A stretch of DNA of 64,000 nt from Coix lacryma-jobi var. lacryma-jobi. Its lineage: Eukaryota > Streptophyta > Magnoliopsida > Poales > Poaceae. The stretch covers positions 7,782,127-7,846,126 of the forward strand of contig CM019822.1 of NCBI GenBank assembly GCA_009763385.1, written 5' to 3'. The position numbers and the translations under genes were made by a program. Below the pieces are notes generated by a model that searched no databases, had not been told where the DNA came from, and was given only the letters and a program-made list of their open reading frames with translations. Below, piece by piece: positions 32,201 to 45,298 of the stretch (its first letter is position 1; each line of letters opens with the position of its first letter).

Positions 32201-35200
32201 GTAAATGTGTATAGTTCTCTGTCATCAACAAGCAACTATTCAACCCCATTAGACAATTGCTACTTTCTAGGTGCAAAAAATGGTGCTGTTTGAAGTATAC
32301 AGCTAAACTGGAACATGAAAATAATGTAGTTCATTCCAGTTCATTTAGTAGATAAAGCAATAACTCGCTTTACTATTTTCTGTCATCATTTTACTGATGT
32401 ATATCGCTCTCAGAACAAAACTATAGAGCCAAATGATAAGCCCACATGTTTACCTCTGCAGTATGCTTGTACAGAAACTGAAGCCTCCCTTGTTTTCACA
32501 AATTTTTTGCGTGTGATAAATGATCTGAAACGGCCTTGAATGTGTCGTGCAGCGTTGTCCAAAACCTCAGCACGGCGCATATCTAATATCGCAATTTGAC
32601 CAGCCCTAAGGAACACCTTTGTTCTACCAAGCTATCATGTAAAATAAAGTGTCAATATATTATTTTCACATCTTTCCCTCGGTGACATTAAGCATATCAT
32701 TAAAGAAATTACATAAATTTGTTTTTTATTTTCCTTGAGCTGAGCATCATTTCAATCAGAAGAAGAGTATTATAAAAATAAAATACCCAAATAACACAGA
32801 CTACTAGAAAACATGCAACTGTGCAAGTAGTTAGATGACCAAATGAAATCACTATCACTAGGACCAAGAGATTCAACACTACCTAGGAAAAAAATTCCAG
32901 AGGTCCTTAGCCCAGCAGCACTAACAATTTCTAATATAATGATGGTGCATTCTGAAAAACTGGATGTTTATGTAGAAGAGCAATGGTGGGGTTTTTTATA
33001 TAAAAAAAGACCTAAACCTTATATAATTGCATGGGAAATGTAAACAAGAATCAATCATATAAATAGATGTAGGTCTTTTAAATCGTCTAATCATAACGGA
33101 ACATTAGTACATTCCAGCAACACAATCAGCAGAGCACATTACTTGAAAATTTTCAAGCTCCATCTTTTCGAGAATACCCTTTGTCAGTATTCTTTCATCA
33201 TAACTGCACATGTAAAGCAAACATGGTGAAGCAATTCAACAAAACAATCAACCATTCTTTTCACATACGCAGACTGGATAAACTCCCAATAGTTACTCCC
33301 AATCTCCCATACTACAATATGATAATGCTGCTCAATTAAACATGTACAAATTATCAGGTGATGTGCACAGTTGGCCATGCACACAGTGTAACAGACTAGT
33401 AATGACAAGATAATTTTTGACCAAACCAGAAAGCCCATGCTCAACTATTTCAAGCACAAAGCTCCTTGGTAAAGAGGAATCAGATTATTCAAGTCAAGTT
33501 TGTTGTTATGTATATGTATCAATAAGATCAAGCAATTGTGCAGAACGTTTCAGGCCATAAAGAAACATTAATTCATCTAAATTCCAATCTCTTTCCATCA
33601 CAAGTTTCATGAAGGATATAAACGGTACCTTCCAATCAACAACTCTGGAAATAGAACAGCGAACCGGTCAACAAATTCAGCATAAGTCCTTCTGGTAGGA
33701 TAGCCAGCAAGACTAATACGGACAGCCTCTAAGACACCCTGTCATGCCACCAAGTGACAATTTGTGAAAATATCAATAATAAAAATGAATGTACCAAAAT
33801 GGACCAAAAACAATGAAACATTTGCCAGCATTACTTCTATGAACATCAGAGTATAACTTTTATTTGATTTTAAAGATCTGAAGCACAGAAGCTTGTGTTC
33901 AAACTATATCTTTATGACTACGTCATACCAAACAGAGGTGCTGGAGTATACAATGTGTAGCTTGAGAATTTTGTAGTTTTAGGGAATAAAAATATAATAA
34001 GGAGGAAATATGATAAGCATATCTAAAGGAACCACATAAATGTGGTCCAATGTAGAGAGTTAGGCGAACACCTCACACCCAATTAGGGGGATGACTTTCA
34101 TATACGGAGTATATAGTCAGTACAACTTGGAGTACAAGTAACATGATATACATGTGTTAGACTATACATATTTCTAACACCCGCTAGCAGTCACAGCAGG
34201 AGGGAACTGGACGCATAGAATGGACCTAAAGTCAGTGAATGAACAACTGCACAGGCAGTCCCTTAGTCATAATGTCCACGAACTGTACAGGCTTGCTGAA
34301 CGGCGTAGAGGAGGCCGGGATGAATCAGCACGAGGTACTGCAGAGCGCTGGCCAGACTCCGGTACTCTGAAGGGTCAGAACCGGGGTCGCCGTTAGTTGC
34401 AGACAGCTTGGACCGATAGTCAGCCGGAGTCACCGTGAAGTGACATTCAACCATGCCGGCCCGCTGGATCAAATCAACAGCGCACTGTCACTGTGACAGG
34501 AGCAAGCCGTCGGAGGAGCGCATGACGGAGATAGAGATGCCAAGTAAGTGGTGGAAAGCGCCAAGGTTGGTCATGGCAAACTCAGAGCTGAGTCGATTTG
34601 TAATGCGCCGCAGAACAATGTCGTTGACGTAGAGGAGCAGGTAGGCGACGTCGTCTCGAGCTTTATAAATAAAGAGAGATGTGTCGGACTTCGCCGCAGA
34701 GAAGTCGTGCTTGCAGATGTAGGTGGCAAACTGCTAATGCCACGCGCGAGGTGCCTGCTTGAGGCCATACATCAACTTCTGCAAGAGGCAAGGGCCCAAT
34801 AGGTCAATGAAGCCGGACGGCTGCTGGCAGTAGACAGTCACCTCAAGATCGCCATGAAGAAAATGAATGGGCCACTTCCTAGAGGCTACAATGATGAGTA
34901 CAGCATGGATAGTGGCCGGCTTGACAACAGGACTAAATGTTCTGTCGTAGTCGACACTGTGCTTAATCGTGGAATCAGCGGTGCGAGTTAGGGCAGAGGA
35001 CTAGGAAAAGAACCCGGGCTCTCTGATACCCTGTAGAGAATTAGGGGAACACCTCACACCCAATTAAGGGGTGACTTATTATATATATATATATATATAT
35101 AGGGTAAATTTTATATACTCCCGGGAGTAATTACTCTCATGTTCAATAATCAACATTGTGTATGGATGTATACTCATTTATCACCTTGAGTATGTTTACA

Positions 35201-38200
35201 TACTTATTTTAAGATACTCGAAATCTTACTACCTGAAATTTTTTTAACATAGCCTATATTTTTTAATATATTACTATAAATGTCATTACAGTACTATATA
35301 AAATAAGGATAACCATATACTCTATGTATACATACATACTCAACATAAATATTGCTGTAAATATTTTAGTATGATTATATACTTCGTGTACATATACTTC
35401 GGTAGACTATATACATCATAAATCTAGAGATATACCACATGGGAGTAACTACTCACTGGGAGTACAGAATAATTATACATGTGTTAGACAATACATATTG
35501 TTGAAGTATAATAAGTGAATTGCCCCTCTCCCCATCAGCTTAAGCTTTTAGGTTGAACTAGTTGGTGCGTGCAACTCAATATGGTATCAAAGCCAGAGGT
35601 CTCGAGTTCGAATCCTGGTAGGCACAATTAAATAAAATAATTGTTGTCCGCTCCTATTTTGCATCTGAGGTCTGAGGGAACCTCCACGTGAGGGGGGTGT
35701 TGGAGTACAAGTGAATTGTGCCCATCTCTCCCCCATCAGCTTAAGCGTTTGGGTTGAACTGGTTGGTACATGCAACTCAATACATATCTCTAATATCCAG
35801 TTACTTGCCCAAACTGTCAAAACAGTATGCCCACTCAAATCAAATGTTGGTATGATTTAAGAGCAGTAGAACACTGAACATTACAGCGATATATTTGGTC
35901 GTCACTGAAAAACCACAAATCATTTAATGTAAGGGAACTCCAATGCGCATTGAACCATAGGAGCAATGTTCAATATACCATTAGATGGCTAGGTGGCTAA
36001 GTGTGCATGGAACCCACAGGCGATTAAAAATCTATTCTGCTACCCACACAAGGTTTCTTCCACTCGTTCCCCATCTGACCATCTCCTGTTCACCGATGTT
36101 CTTTCAATCCCCCTCCTCTCTCACCCCAAATCAGCCACATATTCACAAAAAGTCAGTGGCCACAAACAAGCTCATGGTGGGTGTGTCAGATCTGTATCCT
36201 CTCCCACAAATCTAAGCTAGAGCTGCTCATCCCCCTTCGGCCCTCTCCCACAAATCGAGCTGGAGCTCCTCCTACGTGTGCCATGTCAAGCTGAGAAGCC
36301 ATCCGAGCCAGAGAAGAAGCTTAAAGAGGACCTACGCAGAAGGAGAAGAAATGATGGGTAGCATTGACTCCGACCTTCCCTTTTCTGCCAGCACAAGTAA
36401 AGAAACCTTCGAGCCTTTGACCCGCTCGGGGCTTGTGACAAATTGTTTATTCCAGGCAAACCAAGATTTAAGGTTGATTGTCAGTCTCACATCCAGCAGT
36501 CGACTGCCACTATGTGCTAGGTTTGATTTTGCTACCCAACAGTTTGATTTTTCCTAACCAACTATAGCTCACGCGAACAGGGCCCAAGCTTATTGATATG
36601 TTGCATGAAAGTACATCTTGAAGCGAAAAAAAAAGATTCAACATTCAATGCTTAGTGCGAGCAGCAAAAATGACAATTAGCAATGAACTATTATATGGGC
36701 AGATGTGCTGACTAGTAAAACAATAAGAAAAATTATGATATGCATTACTAGTCTATGCTTCTGTAATAGTTCTTACCCCACAACGTAGTTGATGCAATAC
36801 ACTTTGATTTTCAAAAAGCTGAGGTCGATTAGCAGAGTTAGGCTTCACGCAGCGTACATAGTGTGGTTCAGTCGAGTTTAGGGTTTCCATGAGGGCTTGA
36901 AGTTGTAGCTTCCAAAAAAAAGACAATAAATCAGTGCCTCAGGTAAATGCACAATGATCTTATGAGTGAAACGAATATAAATATCCAAAGGGTAGAAAAA
37001 TGGTTGACACTTCTCAATTGCAAACAAACTTCAAGAAACATCGACTTTCATAAGATCAAATGCAATAAAGATTGGTAATATTTTTCTCAAACATGCAGAA
37101 GAGCTGCAAGGTGCATATCATTAGATTAAAAAGTCACACACCCAGACCACTCAGATTACAAAGAACATGCATGCACTTTACAAGAGAAATGATTGATGAC
37201 GCAAGGATACCTCATTTACACCAGTGCGCTCAGACATAAATCAGTCGACTAGGATAATGAACAAAATACCATATTTTCTATTTCTTTTCCTACTTCAGCG
37301 ACATTATTAAATCAGTCATATTTAAAATCTTAATGCGAACCTAGCCACAAGTAACCCATTGGTGAAGAAAATCATAAAATTCAAAGAAGTGCGAAATGGA
37401 AGAAGCACATATCTCAAAAGCAAAAAAGAAACAGAGGCAATACACTTTTTATTGATACCTTAAATCTGGAAGCGACTGATGAAAACTTGTACGAGGATCT
37501 TATAGATTCTTCTGGCAATGAAGTGAAAAGTCCAGAAACAAATGGGCACATTGAAGACGATAGAAGATTGCAGTGCTCCGCAACAATATAATCTCGATTC
37601 TTTTCCAGAAAAGAATCTGTTTGATAGGTGACCTGCAAACAGTATTATGTTATTATTATAGACTAGAACAATATGACAATACCAGCCAGTCCTGGACTCC
37701 TGGCTTACCTTCCCAGCATAGTGTGAGATGGTAAAATCTGTTTCTGAGAATTTTGTCTTCTCAAGCCTAGGATGGGAATATAAGTTTCTGAACATCTTCG
37801 TTACGAAGGTCTCATGTGTAGATTTGGGAAACATGCTGTAAATGAGCAAACCATAGCTGAGAACAAGGATTTATTTTATATATAAATATTATATTCCAGG
37901 CGAACAAACAGGCAGCTTACCAAGCTTCATCCAGCAGTGCAATAATTCCAATCGGTTTCTGTTTCAAGGACATAGGATACGATTAATTTCAGTTTACAAA
38001 ATGTTTTCCATAGCATCCAGGTCAGACAAAGGAAGTAAAAGAGGTCGCAGGTATATCCCTCGACTCAAGTTTCAGCCGACAGACATGGCTAATAAGGGGG
38101 TTAAAATGAAACAAAAAATGCCTTAAAAGTAAGCATGACCTAATGAATAAAGTAAGACTTAGTAGTTATGCTAAGTAAAGCTTACACTACTGATGTTGCA

Positions 38201-41200
38201 AATATTCACAGCATGCTAAAAAAGTCTTGCTCAAATACCTGACACGGTAAGCATATATTATGTTTTTATGTTTTTGGGCAACAGGACGCCAGAACCTTGC
38301 ATTTAGGAAACAGCAACATGTTGTGACAATTACAGAAACCAGAGTGCTAACGACCATTCTAAAGCCTACAGTTGTATAATCTTAAAATAAAGGCAGATAT
38401 TGACTTTGCCGCTCATAATCCTTACATGCAATTACATCCTGCACAATACAAACCTATACCACTAAGTGACCAGGAAAAAATACCAAAAAATGGATACAGC
38501 ACAAGCGACATGAAAACTTGTAACCTATGCACAAGAAAAAAAATGAGGCAACATTAGTGGGTTAAACAGAACTCAGCATGGAGGACACCACAAATGGCAC
38601 ATCGGCATAGGCAGTTAACACACGTGCAAAACAATATCAACAGACAGTTATTTGCTCAAGGCAGAAGAGCACCAATCTGTCCCAACACTGCAGGTGCAAG
38701 ACAAGCGCACAACAGGAGCTTAAAAATTCATAAAAAATTGCAGGAGGATATCTAATGCAAGCACAAACCACTATATGTGAACTGATGCAAAATAATTATT
38801 ATATATGTAAACATAGCTCTCAATACAACAAATCACACAGCCTATGTCAATGAATAAAGGAAAAGAAACAACCTTTTCAATCAAATCCAGCACATCCTGA
38901 TTGTCAATGAACTCAATGTAGCTCCAATTAATTTTCTCGCTTTTGTACTCCTCCTGCTCCATCTTGAATACATGCTGAGAGAAGGCATTTATAGCATCCA
39001 ATGTTAAGAGAAGTAAATTAAAAGAAACTTCTAAATCCGACAGACAAATACAGTGCATACCTCATTAAAGTGTTGCTGAAGTTTTTCATTTGCAAAGTTA
39101 ATGCAGAACTGTTCAAAGCTGCACAGGTAAATCAAGGAGCAGCGTCAAAACCTAGCTAGCATTACAAAATCAGTATCTCAATGTGATGGCTAATAAATGC
39201 ATATATTACAAACACCAAACTGTAGTAAAAACATGCTAAATGTGTGCACGCACACAAGTTAGTAAGTTACAATGTATGTTCAAGATAATTTAATTGTGTT
39301 CCTAATAAATAGAGTACTTGACCTTGCTCAGAATGCTGTGAATAAACAGATAACTAGGCTCCTTACCTTCTAACGGTACAGTTCATCTGATCCATACTTT
39401 TTTTAAAAAAAAATGCTATGAAACATTAGTGCATTACTATAAGTGAAAATGAAATAAATAGTGGGCAATCTATTAACCTGTTGTTTTTGAAGCTTTCAAA
39501 GCCGTAGATATCCAAGACGCCAATTTGTACCTTGGAATCCACATCTTGACCAATAGACTTATTAATATTCTCAACAAGCCTGAAAATAGTTTTAAAATAT
39601 GGCATCACATATTCACATCACATACAAAATATAAATCCTAAAAATATTGCAGAAGAAAATACCAGTCAAATAATCTTGCATATACAGTCTTCGCTAGAGC
39701 ATCACGATTAGCTGCGGAAGCAGCACAGTCCAATGCTTTAACAATTATTCCTTCACGAGTATGTATAGATCGGCTACATAGTGTTGAGACCAATAGATCT
39801 GAATCACACCTGTCTCAAGAACCAAAATGAAACTATAAGCAGCAAATTCAATTAAGGTACAGAATAGTATCATATGTCACATCCAATACATAAAACAGCG
39901 CCTGCTACAAGAAGACAGGAGTCCTAACAGTCCATGATACTTCTTTTAGTGAAAAGAGTGGCGCATACCCCTTCAGCACTATTTATACTAAAACATGTTC
40001 ACCAGATTTAGTAGTAGCACCGATCTTCCAAGCCTATAAGCAGATAGCATGAAACATGACCTTAAAAACCTTAGTTTTAATTATCTACAACGAGTGTCCA
40101 GGATGTGGTCTCGAAATTAACTATTTTTGCATGTATGCTTATTTTAATCATTTACTTCAACGCCTCCAGACCATTTTGAACCAAACATTCTCTAAAAAAC
40201 AAGTACAGAAAGCATAATTCCAGAGAAAAAACAATAATGGAAAAATTATATTTTCCCCAAAAATATCATGATAGTTGATGCAAAAAAAACATACATAAAT
40301 AATTTAGCTGCCGTTTGGAGATGAAAATTTGAGATTGAATCCTTAATTTTTGAAGAATCAGTATCTTTTCCTGGAGCAAACTCAATATTGCCAAGATGAA
40401 GAATGGCTGCCAATGTCCGAAATATAGCATCCTGAACAAGTACAAATACAGACTCATTTTCTGAAATATTGATACATAACTACACCATAGAAGAACAATG
40501 CAACGATTCTCTGAACCTGATCTTCTCTGCTAATCCCAACAATATCCATTGCCCTTTTCGTCTTCCAGTACTCATCTTCATTGCTTGTCCCTTCCAAATC
40601 ATACGTATTGCTTTGATTCAAGTAATGAAAACTGCTTGCATGCCCAAGTTGGTACAGCTCTGCATCCTACAGATAAACAATGCAATATCAAAATTGATTA
40701 GCCTTATTACTTCATCATATCATTACGTATATTTTACAATTACAACTAAATCTTTGGAAAAGACTAAATACAAAGATAATAAATCACGGAACCATAATTA
40801 ATGTACAAAAGCCCTGGAAAGTTTGGCTAGTAATTTTGAAAAAAAAGTAATGGAAATTAATTAACCTTATTACTTCATCGTATCATTAGGTATATTTTAC
40901 AACTACATCTTTCGAAAAGACTAAATACAAAGATAATAAATCATGGCACCATAATTAATGTACACAAACCCTGGTAAGTTTGGCCAGTAATTTTTTTAAA
41001 AAAAAAGTAATGGTAACATAAAATCAATGAATCATACTAGTGGTTTAGCAGCAAGAAATGCTTTCAAATTTTCTACAACTTCGCATAGATTTAGGTAATG
41101 CGCTACTATGGTAAATGCATGCCTCAATTTGTTGTAGGCTTGCCTATGCACTTAATCTTTGTTGAAAGTAAAGTAAATGAAGAAATAAATAGGGTATTAG

Positions 41201-44200
41201 ATGCTTATTCCTTTCTTCATTTCATGTCACATTCTACTTCGCTTGAACCAAATAAGCCACTAGGACATAGAATAATGTCATTACATTTTTATTTAGATGT
41301 GTATTGTGCTTTCTATGCTTGTGTGCATCTAAACAAATCAAGCTTCAAAATATGCTACTAATGGTACTGTTGACTTTTTAGTGAATAACAGTCATATCAT
41401 GCTTATAATTATAAACAAATCAAGCTTCAAAATATGCTACTAATGGTACTGTTGACTTTTTAGTGAATAACAGTCATATCATGCTTATAATTTATAAATA
41501 ACCTTGATTATTTAAGGAAAAACATGTTTCAACGCTCTTGAGCAAATAGTGTTTCAATGAATCAATGCCACGTCACACCAAAATGGCATTACAGCACTTA
41601 GCAGAAAACAACAATAAACTGATTACTATTGCGAATATAGTAGATAAAATGATTTATACAAATTTCAGCTAACACTACCTCAGGGCAAATACCAAAGAAA
41701 TTGCAAGCCACAATCATAATAACAGGAAAATGATTATGAGAGAATACAAGTCAAATCAATAGTTTGTTATGAGGAATTTGTAGAGCCCAAGGTTGCATAG
41801 TGATAAATGAGCATAGTTACTAATTAAGTTCAACAATGTCCTCAGAAAGTTAAATCAGACACCATCAAATTCATATGAAAATGCTAATCAAGCATAGAGT
41901 AACCGAACTCATAGAGTGAACTCACTAACAAATGATCCAATGAAATAGTGATAGTTGGTATGTGTACCTTTCCAGAAGCACACAATTGGTAGAAGCAATG
42001 AAAATTCCTTTCAGGATCAGTAATTTGCACGACACGGGACCTTTCCAAAAGATAGGTCCTAATAGCAGCTCCAGATATTCTACCACTTGCATCAAACTGT
42101 ATCTCTACGAATTTTCCAAATCGACTGGAACCAAAAAGCGTTCAGGTTACAAACTTCAAATATGCAGAGAGAGAGAGAGAGGTTGAAAAGGTTAGGTTCT
42201 ACAAATTAAAAGAGAGAGAGATTGTTTATTATCTGGATGGGGAACACACACGAGCCATCAAAAACATTAGCCAACAATAAGTGAATTCTCACCTTGAGTT
42301 GTCATTCCGTACTGTTTTTGCATTGCCAAATGCCTCCAAAAGAGGGTTAGACTGGTGGAGGGAACAAATAAAGAAATATTAAGATAATGCTATCGTTAGC
42401 AATATCAACAGAAAATGCATACTTCAACAAAAATATAGATGGGGAAGTCTTAGTTCTCATAAATCATAGTTCAGAAACAGAGTCAAAACTTACTTCTAGA
42501 ACCTGTTGTTCAACCGTTCGATCATCAAGAGCGGCTCTACCACCAACAAAGGTGAGATACTGCATAATAAGCTTTGTCGTTTCGGTTTTGCCAGCACCAC
42601 TTTCACCACTAACCAGGATGGACTGGCTTCGGGAATCATTCACCATAGCCCTAATCAATTCAACAAATGTCAACAGAATAAATAAATTATATGGAAACAG
42701 TGCATTGCAATTCAACCACAATATAATCTTACCTGTATGATGCATCCGCCACTGCAAAAACATGAGGACTCAACTCCCCTAATCGGATGCCCTTATATTG
42801 CTCCATCATGTACTCGTTGTACAGGTGAGGCAGCCTTGTAAAAGGATTAACAGCAATCAAGATGCTTCCGGTGTACGTCTGTTTCAATACAGACAGGTGA
42901 AAGGCCATTATAGAAAGTAGTCCATAACTAATGTGCCAGGACTAATCCAAGAATTAAGCCATGACAATCAATGGTGCAGGCAGAACATTATTAATTATTT
43001 AACACAATCGATACAAGGGACAAGGGACTAAAATTCTTATCGAAAAAAGGACATCATTCCATACTCATGTTGACAACTCAAAATGGAAAAGTATTAATAT
43101 GGGTGGGAGAAAAAAGAGCATGAAAAGAACAGTTATGATATTACATATGGCATTTATTGTTTCTATGTTTAGTTATTACATATTATATATCATCATATCA
43201 TAATTTTTTCAAAAAAAAAATAGCTAGAGCCGTTCATCATTCTGCTCCATAAGCTGCAAAACGAGAATGGTTTCAGCTTCTGTTAATTCATGACAAATGG
43301 TTTTGCCTTAATCAATCACATTTTCAACTGCAGGCATATTTATTTGATTCCAACAAATTTTGCAGAAGTTCTATGAAAACAGAAATATGACCAAGACATC
43401 TGAAAATCAGAATCCTGAACGCAGCAGTCAGGAACTTCTGGAGAGAATGTGCTAAAGAAAAGGTGCTCCATGAAAGTAATGTGCCATGGAAAATAAACAT
43501 GTGACATGAGCTTTTCAAGTTCGTAAATTTGCAAAGAAAGCAAGTTTTTGAGTAACCAATTAATCTACATTTCAATTAGATTCAAATGCAAATCACCACA
43601 GTAAATAAAAACAGTGCCGGTGAACCACTTACATATATCTCATTCAATGCATATCTTTTCTTCAGATTGTAAAGAACACCTGGTTCATTTAGATATGTCA
43701 GTTTGGTCATGTCATCGACATGACCCCCACCTAGATCTTCATCTGTATCCCTGGGCAATAATTTCTCTGGCGAAACTGTGATCTGAAATAAACAAAGGGT
43801 AAGCTTCAGAAAATCAAATCAAGTTTCCAATGCGACAAATGAAACCATATCTTGATTAAATTTTTCATAATGCTCGAAATGAAAAATTGTGGATTACCAA
43901 TGTGCTTTAAGACTCGCTGAAAATTGGTCAAATATTAATATCAACCATAAGTCACAAGGATCTTAATGGGCGTAACAATAAGGGAAGAAAGGTGCCAGAT
44001 ATTCATCAGGACACCAAACTTGCTACTTGTGCAATCAACTGAAAAATCTTTCAAGCTGGGGTACCAGATATTCATCAGGACAATCACATTAATATAAGCT
44101 CTCAATTTCACCAATATACATTAGATTATGCAGAGTGAGTTCAAAAGCTATCAAATAGAAGTGTAAAAATGGAACTCATCAAAGCTACAAACTATTATTA

Positions 44201-44734
44201 AGATTCAAAGAAGCTGAGTTAAGAATTTATTTGAATTAATAGTGCAAACACTAAAACATGATGGATACTATATCTGCACCACATACCCCACCTCGCAACA
44301 CACTAACCAGTGCAGCCCCGTCACCGTTTTGAATAACTTGTTCTCAGTCGTAACAAAACAACTACAAACTTCATTAAAAAAACAAACAAGTTCAATTTTG
44401 AACCACCTCAGTTCACTCGTATCAAACCACGATCAAACAAGCACCAATGACAGGCATCGCCTCCAGATTCAAATCAGCCACAACACCAAACAAGCACAGC
44501 GGTGACATCCGCATCCACCAAGACCTCCGAACGGAACAGCGGGAACTTAAACCGCACGGAATGAGACGAAAGCGACAGACGAAGGGATGGAGTGAGGATT
44601 GGCTGACGGTGCACCTTTTTCCGCTGGCTCGTAAGCACGACGACGGCGCGCTCCTTCGCTTCCGCCACCTCCGCCTCCACCCACCCTTCCCCCTTCTCCT
44701 CCACCCAAACCTTCAGCCCCTTCCGGTAGCTCAT
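23225..44734 (-). CDS. XI-I: Class XI myosin heavy chain, XI-I type (1506 aa, 38 exons)
   Basis: Exons, 5' to 3': 44734-44615, 43782-43633, 42878-42733, 42650-42494, 42351-42293, 42124-41968, 40666-40517, 40431-40295, 39809-39663, 39579-39478, 39118-39061, 38974-38873, 37958-37921, 37835-37709, 37632-37459, 36908-36777, 33738-33629, 33203-33143, 32631-32454, 31846-31641, 31451-31332, 31114-31016, 30543-30322, 30108-29969, 29849-29738, 29616-29566, 29433-29386, 29233-29063, 28967-28824, 25238-25062, 24985-24848, 24716-24646, 24308-24209, 24030-23974, 23889-23833, 23738-23658, 23572-23490, 23363-23225. All phases join. Motor domain about 1-735 with P-loop GESGAGKT (about 154), SSRFGKF and DIYGFE; six IQ motifs (about 735-877) for calmodulin-like light chains; coiled coil (about 877-1080); dilute/globular tail to 1506 for cargo. 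Class XI myosins move organelles along actin. The start LKVWVEEK and the coiled coil start ANEAGALREAKNKLEKK fit Arabidopsis XI-I, which positions the nucleus at the envelope; orthology is inferred. Two introns carry nested transposons, yet the frame is intact. Confidence 0.95.
25411..25451. repeat. Perfect 17-bp inverted repeat in myosin intron 29
   Basis: Arms aagtaagaatgttgtca (25411-25427) and its complement (25435-25451) are separated by 7 nt. Intronic; no known function. Confidence 0.85.
25870..28730 (-). mobile_element. Internally deleted Ty1/copia element with 101-bp LTRs in myosin intron 29
   Basis: LTRs 25875-25975 and 28625-28725 differ at two of 101 positions, have TG...CA ends, and are flanked by a perfect duplication aaaat (25870-25874, 28726-28730). 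On the minus strand a TGGTATCGAGC-type primer site follows the 5' LTR (28612-28624), and a G-rich polypurine run precedes the 3' LTR (25976-25985). The 2.65-kb interior joins the gag start to the region just before RT, lacking protease and integrase. Orientation is the same as the host gene, inside an intron of about 3.6 kb (25239-28823). Confidence 0.93.
26065..28537 (-). pseudogene. copia gag remnant joined to RT-RNase H (broken)
   Basis: The gag-like start is at 28537 (MAGRQPPPPPP, Ala/Pro-rich). The later frame (27864-27502) enters the linker before RT (VHPMVTRHAAGVLRP, WRRAMDEEYAALLANQT), so a frameshift separates them. A TAG (about 27499) replaces a Trp codon. RT follows in 27495-26338, with GKWIWTHKRRADG, FSPVVKPATIRTVL, LDVKNAFLHG and LLLYVDDIVLT (catalytic YVDD). 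RNase H (YTDADWAGCPDTRRSTSGY) and a further TAG (26335-26337) precede the C-terminal piece (YLSTNPVQHQRTKHVEID). Protease and integrase are absent. The copy depends on other elements for any movement. Confidence 0.88.
34263..34960 (-). pseudogene. copia reverse transcriptase remnant
   Basis: Minus-strand pieces in different frames match RT parts: LPAPL-type debris over the YVDD area, the QAPRAWH-like region around 34730-34770, and IQRAGMVECHFTVTPAD...LQYLVLIHPGLLYAVQQAC at 34472-34263. Several stops and shifts are present. gag, protease, integrase and most of RNase H are missing. Confidence 0.8.
35086..35470. mobile_element. AT-rich MITE-like insert within the copia right LTR
   Basis: The LTR matches its left partner up to about gtgactta (35078) and again from about gaataattatacatgtg (35466). 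The sequence between is foreign, AT-rich and has inverted ends of the form actcccgggagtaattactc and gagtaactactcactgggagta. A TA microsatellite (35080-35101) sits at its left edge. Exact borders are uncertain. Confidence 0.55.
35494..35787 (+). mobile_element. TRIM (SMART-like) mini LTR retrotransposon
   Basis: The 284-bp element (35499-35782) has LTR-like ends of about 80 bp (TGTTGAAGTATAATAAGTG...CAACTCAATA and TGTTGGAGTACAAGTG...CAACTCAATA). It has a TGGTATCAAAGCC primer site after the first and a cacgtgaggggggtg polypurine run before the second. A perfect duplication catat (35494-35498 and 35783-35787) flanks it. No coding capacity. Layout and sequence fit the SMART TRIM family of grasses; family name from memory. 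Confidence 0.85.
35880..36590. other. Foreign-looking block in myosin intron 16
   Basis: Richer in GC than the surrounding intron, ending ctcacgcgaacagggccc. Chance frames on the plus strand (36276-36557) have no recognisable product. It may be a further insertion, but I found no matching terminus. Confidence 0.3.
40697..41016. repeat. Imperfect tandem duplication (about 160 bp) in myosin intron 6
   Basis: attagccttattacttcatc (40697) recurs as attaaccttattacttcatc (40858), and the sequences stay parallel to the poly(A)-like runs at the ends. Several substitutions show it is not recent. Confidence 0.8.
41331..41494. repeat. 82-bp tandem duplication in myosin intron 6
   Basis: aaacaaatcaagcttcaaaa begins both units (41331 and 41413), and the copies are essentially identical, so this duplication is younger than the neighbouring 160-bp one. 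Confidence 0.9.
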
Positions 44735-45258
44735 CCCGCCGAAACCCTAAGCTCCACACCGCCTCCCCGAACCCTAGTCCCGCCGGGGAAACCAGTGGCG
44801 GCGAGCACGGGGAGAGCGCGGCGGATTCAGGCGTAGAGTTGGGGGCGGCGGCGTCTTATCGGAGCTCCGATTAGAGCGGCGCGGCCGCAGCTGCTTGGAG
44901 TCGTGGTGGACTCATCGCGAAATTTTTGCTTTGTCTTGGCGCTTCTTCTCCTGTGCGCTTTTCAGTGGCCCGAAAGCATCGAATTGGGATGGCTTGAGGG
45001 AAATCTCGGAGTGTGCCGGGTGCTGAGTGCAAAAATTGTATACGGAGACGGAGGTGGCACTGGATTTGAATGGCCGAGGGGTGGGTGCGTCATTTCAGCC
45101 TGCGTGGCAAGCACGGGGCCCACGCGTATCAAGGCTGTGTGCAGGTGATCGGACCTGGGGAAGGTTTTGCAGTGGGTCCCACTGGGAAGTCCGGTCCGTT
45201 CAAATCGGCCGATCTGGCTTTACTTTAATCGTTTGAATATATGGGGCGCTTTGCTCAG
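44735..45258. other. Upstream region of the myosin gene
   Basis: GC-rich immediately upstream of the start codon (44735-44900), consistent with a 5' UTR and core promoter on the minus strand. I see no secure TATA box. Small plus-strand frames look fortuitous. Confidence 0.4.
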
Positions 45259-45298
45259 TTAGGTCCTTAATGTCGTCTCTATTTTCACTATCCGCGAG

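Larger units (their letters stand above)
34046..35800 (-). mobile_element. Decayed Ty1/copia element in myosin intron 16, carrying nested insertions
   Basis: Left LTR 34051-34179 (129 bp, TGTAGAGAGTTAGG...TCTAACA on plus). The right LTR starts at 35032 and ends at 35795 once inserts are removed. Flanks tccaa (34046-34050) and tccag (35796-35800) are near-identical target duplications. On the minus strand a GGTATCAGAG primer site (35021-35031) and a tail resembling a polypurine tract (gcgggtgttag) mark the orientation. Only part of RT survives (34180-35031), with AGMVECHFTVTPAD...YRSLASALQYL recognisable and many stops. Confidence 0.85.
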
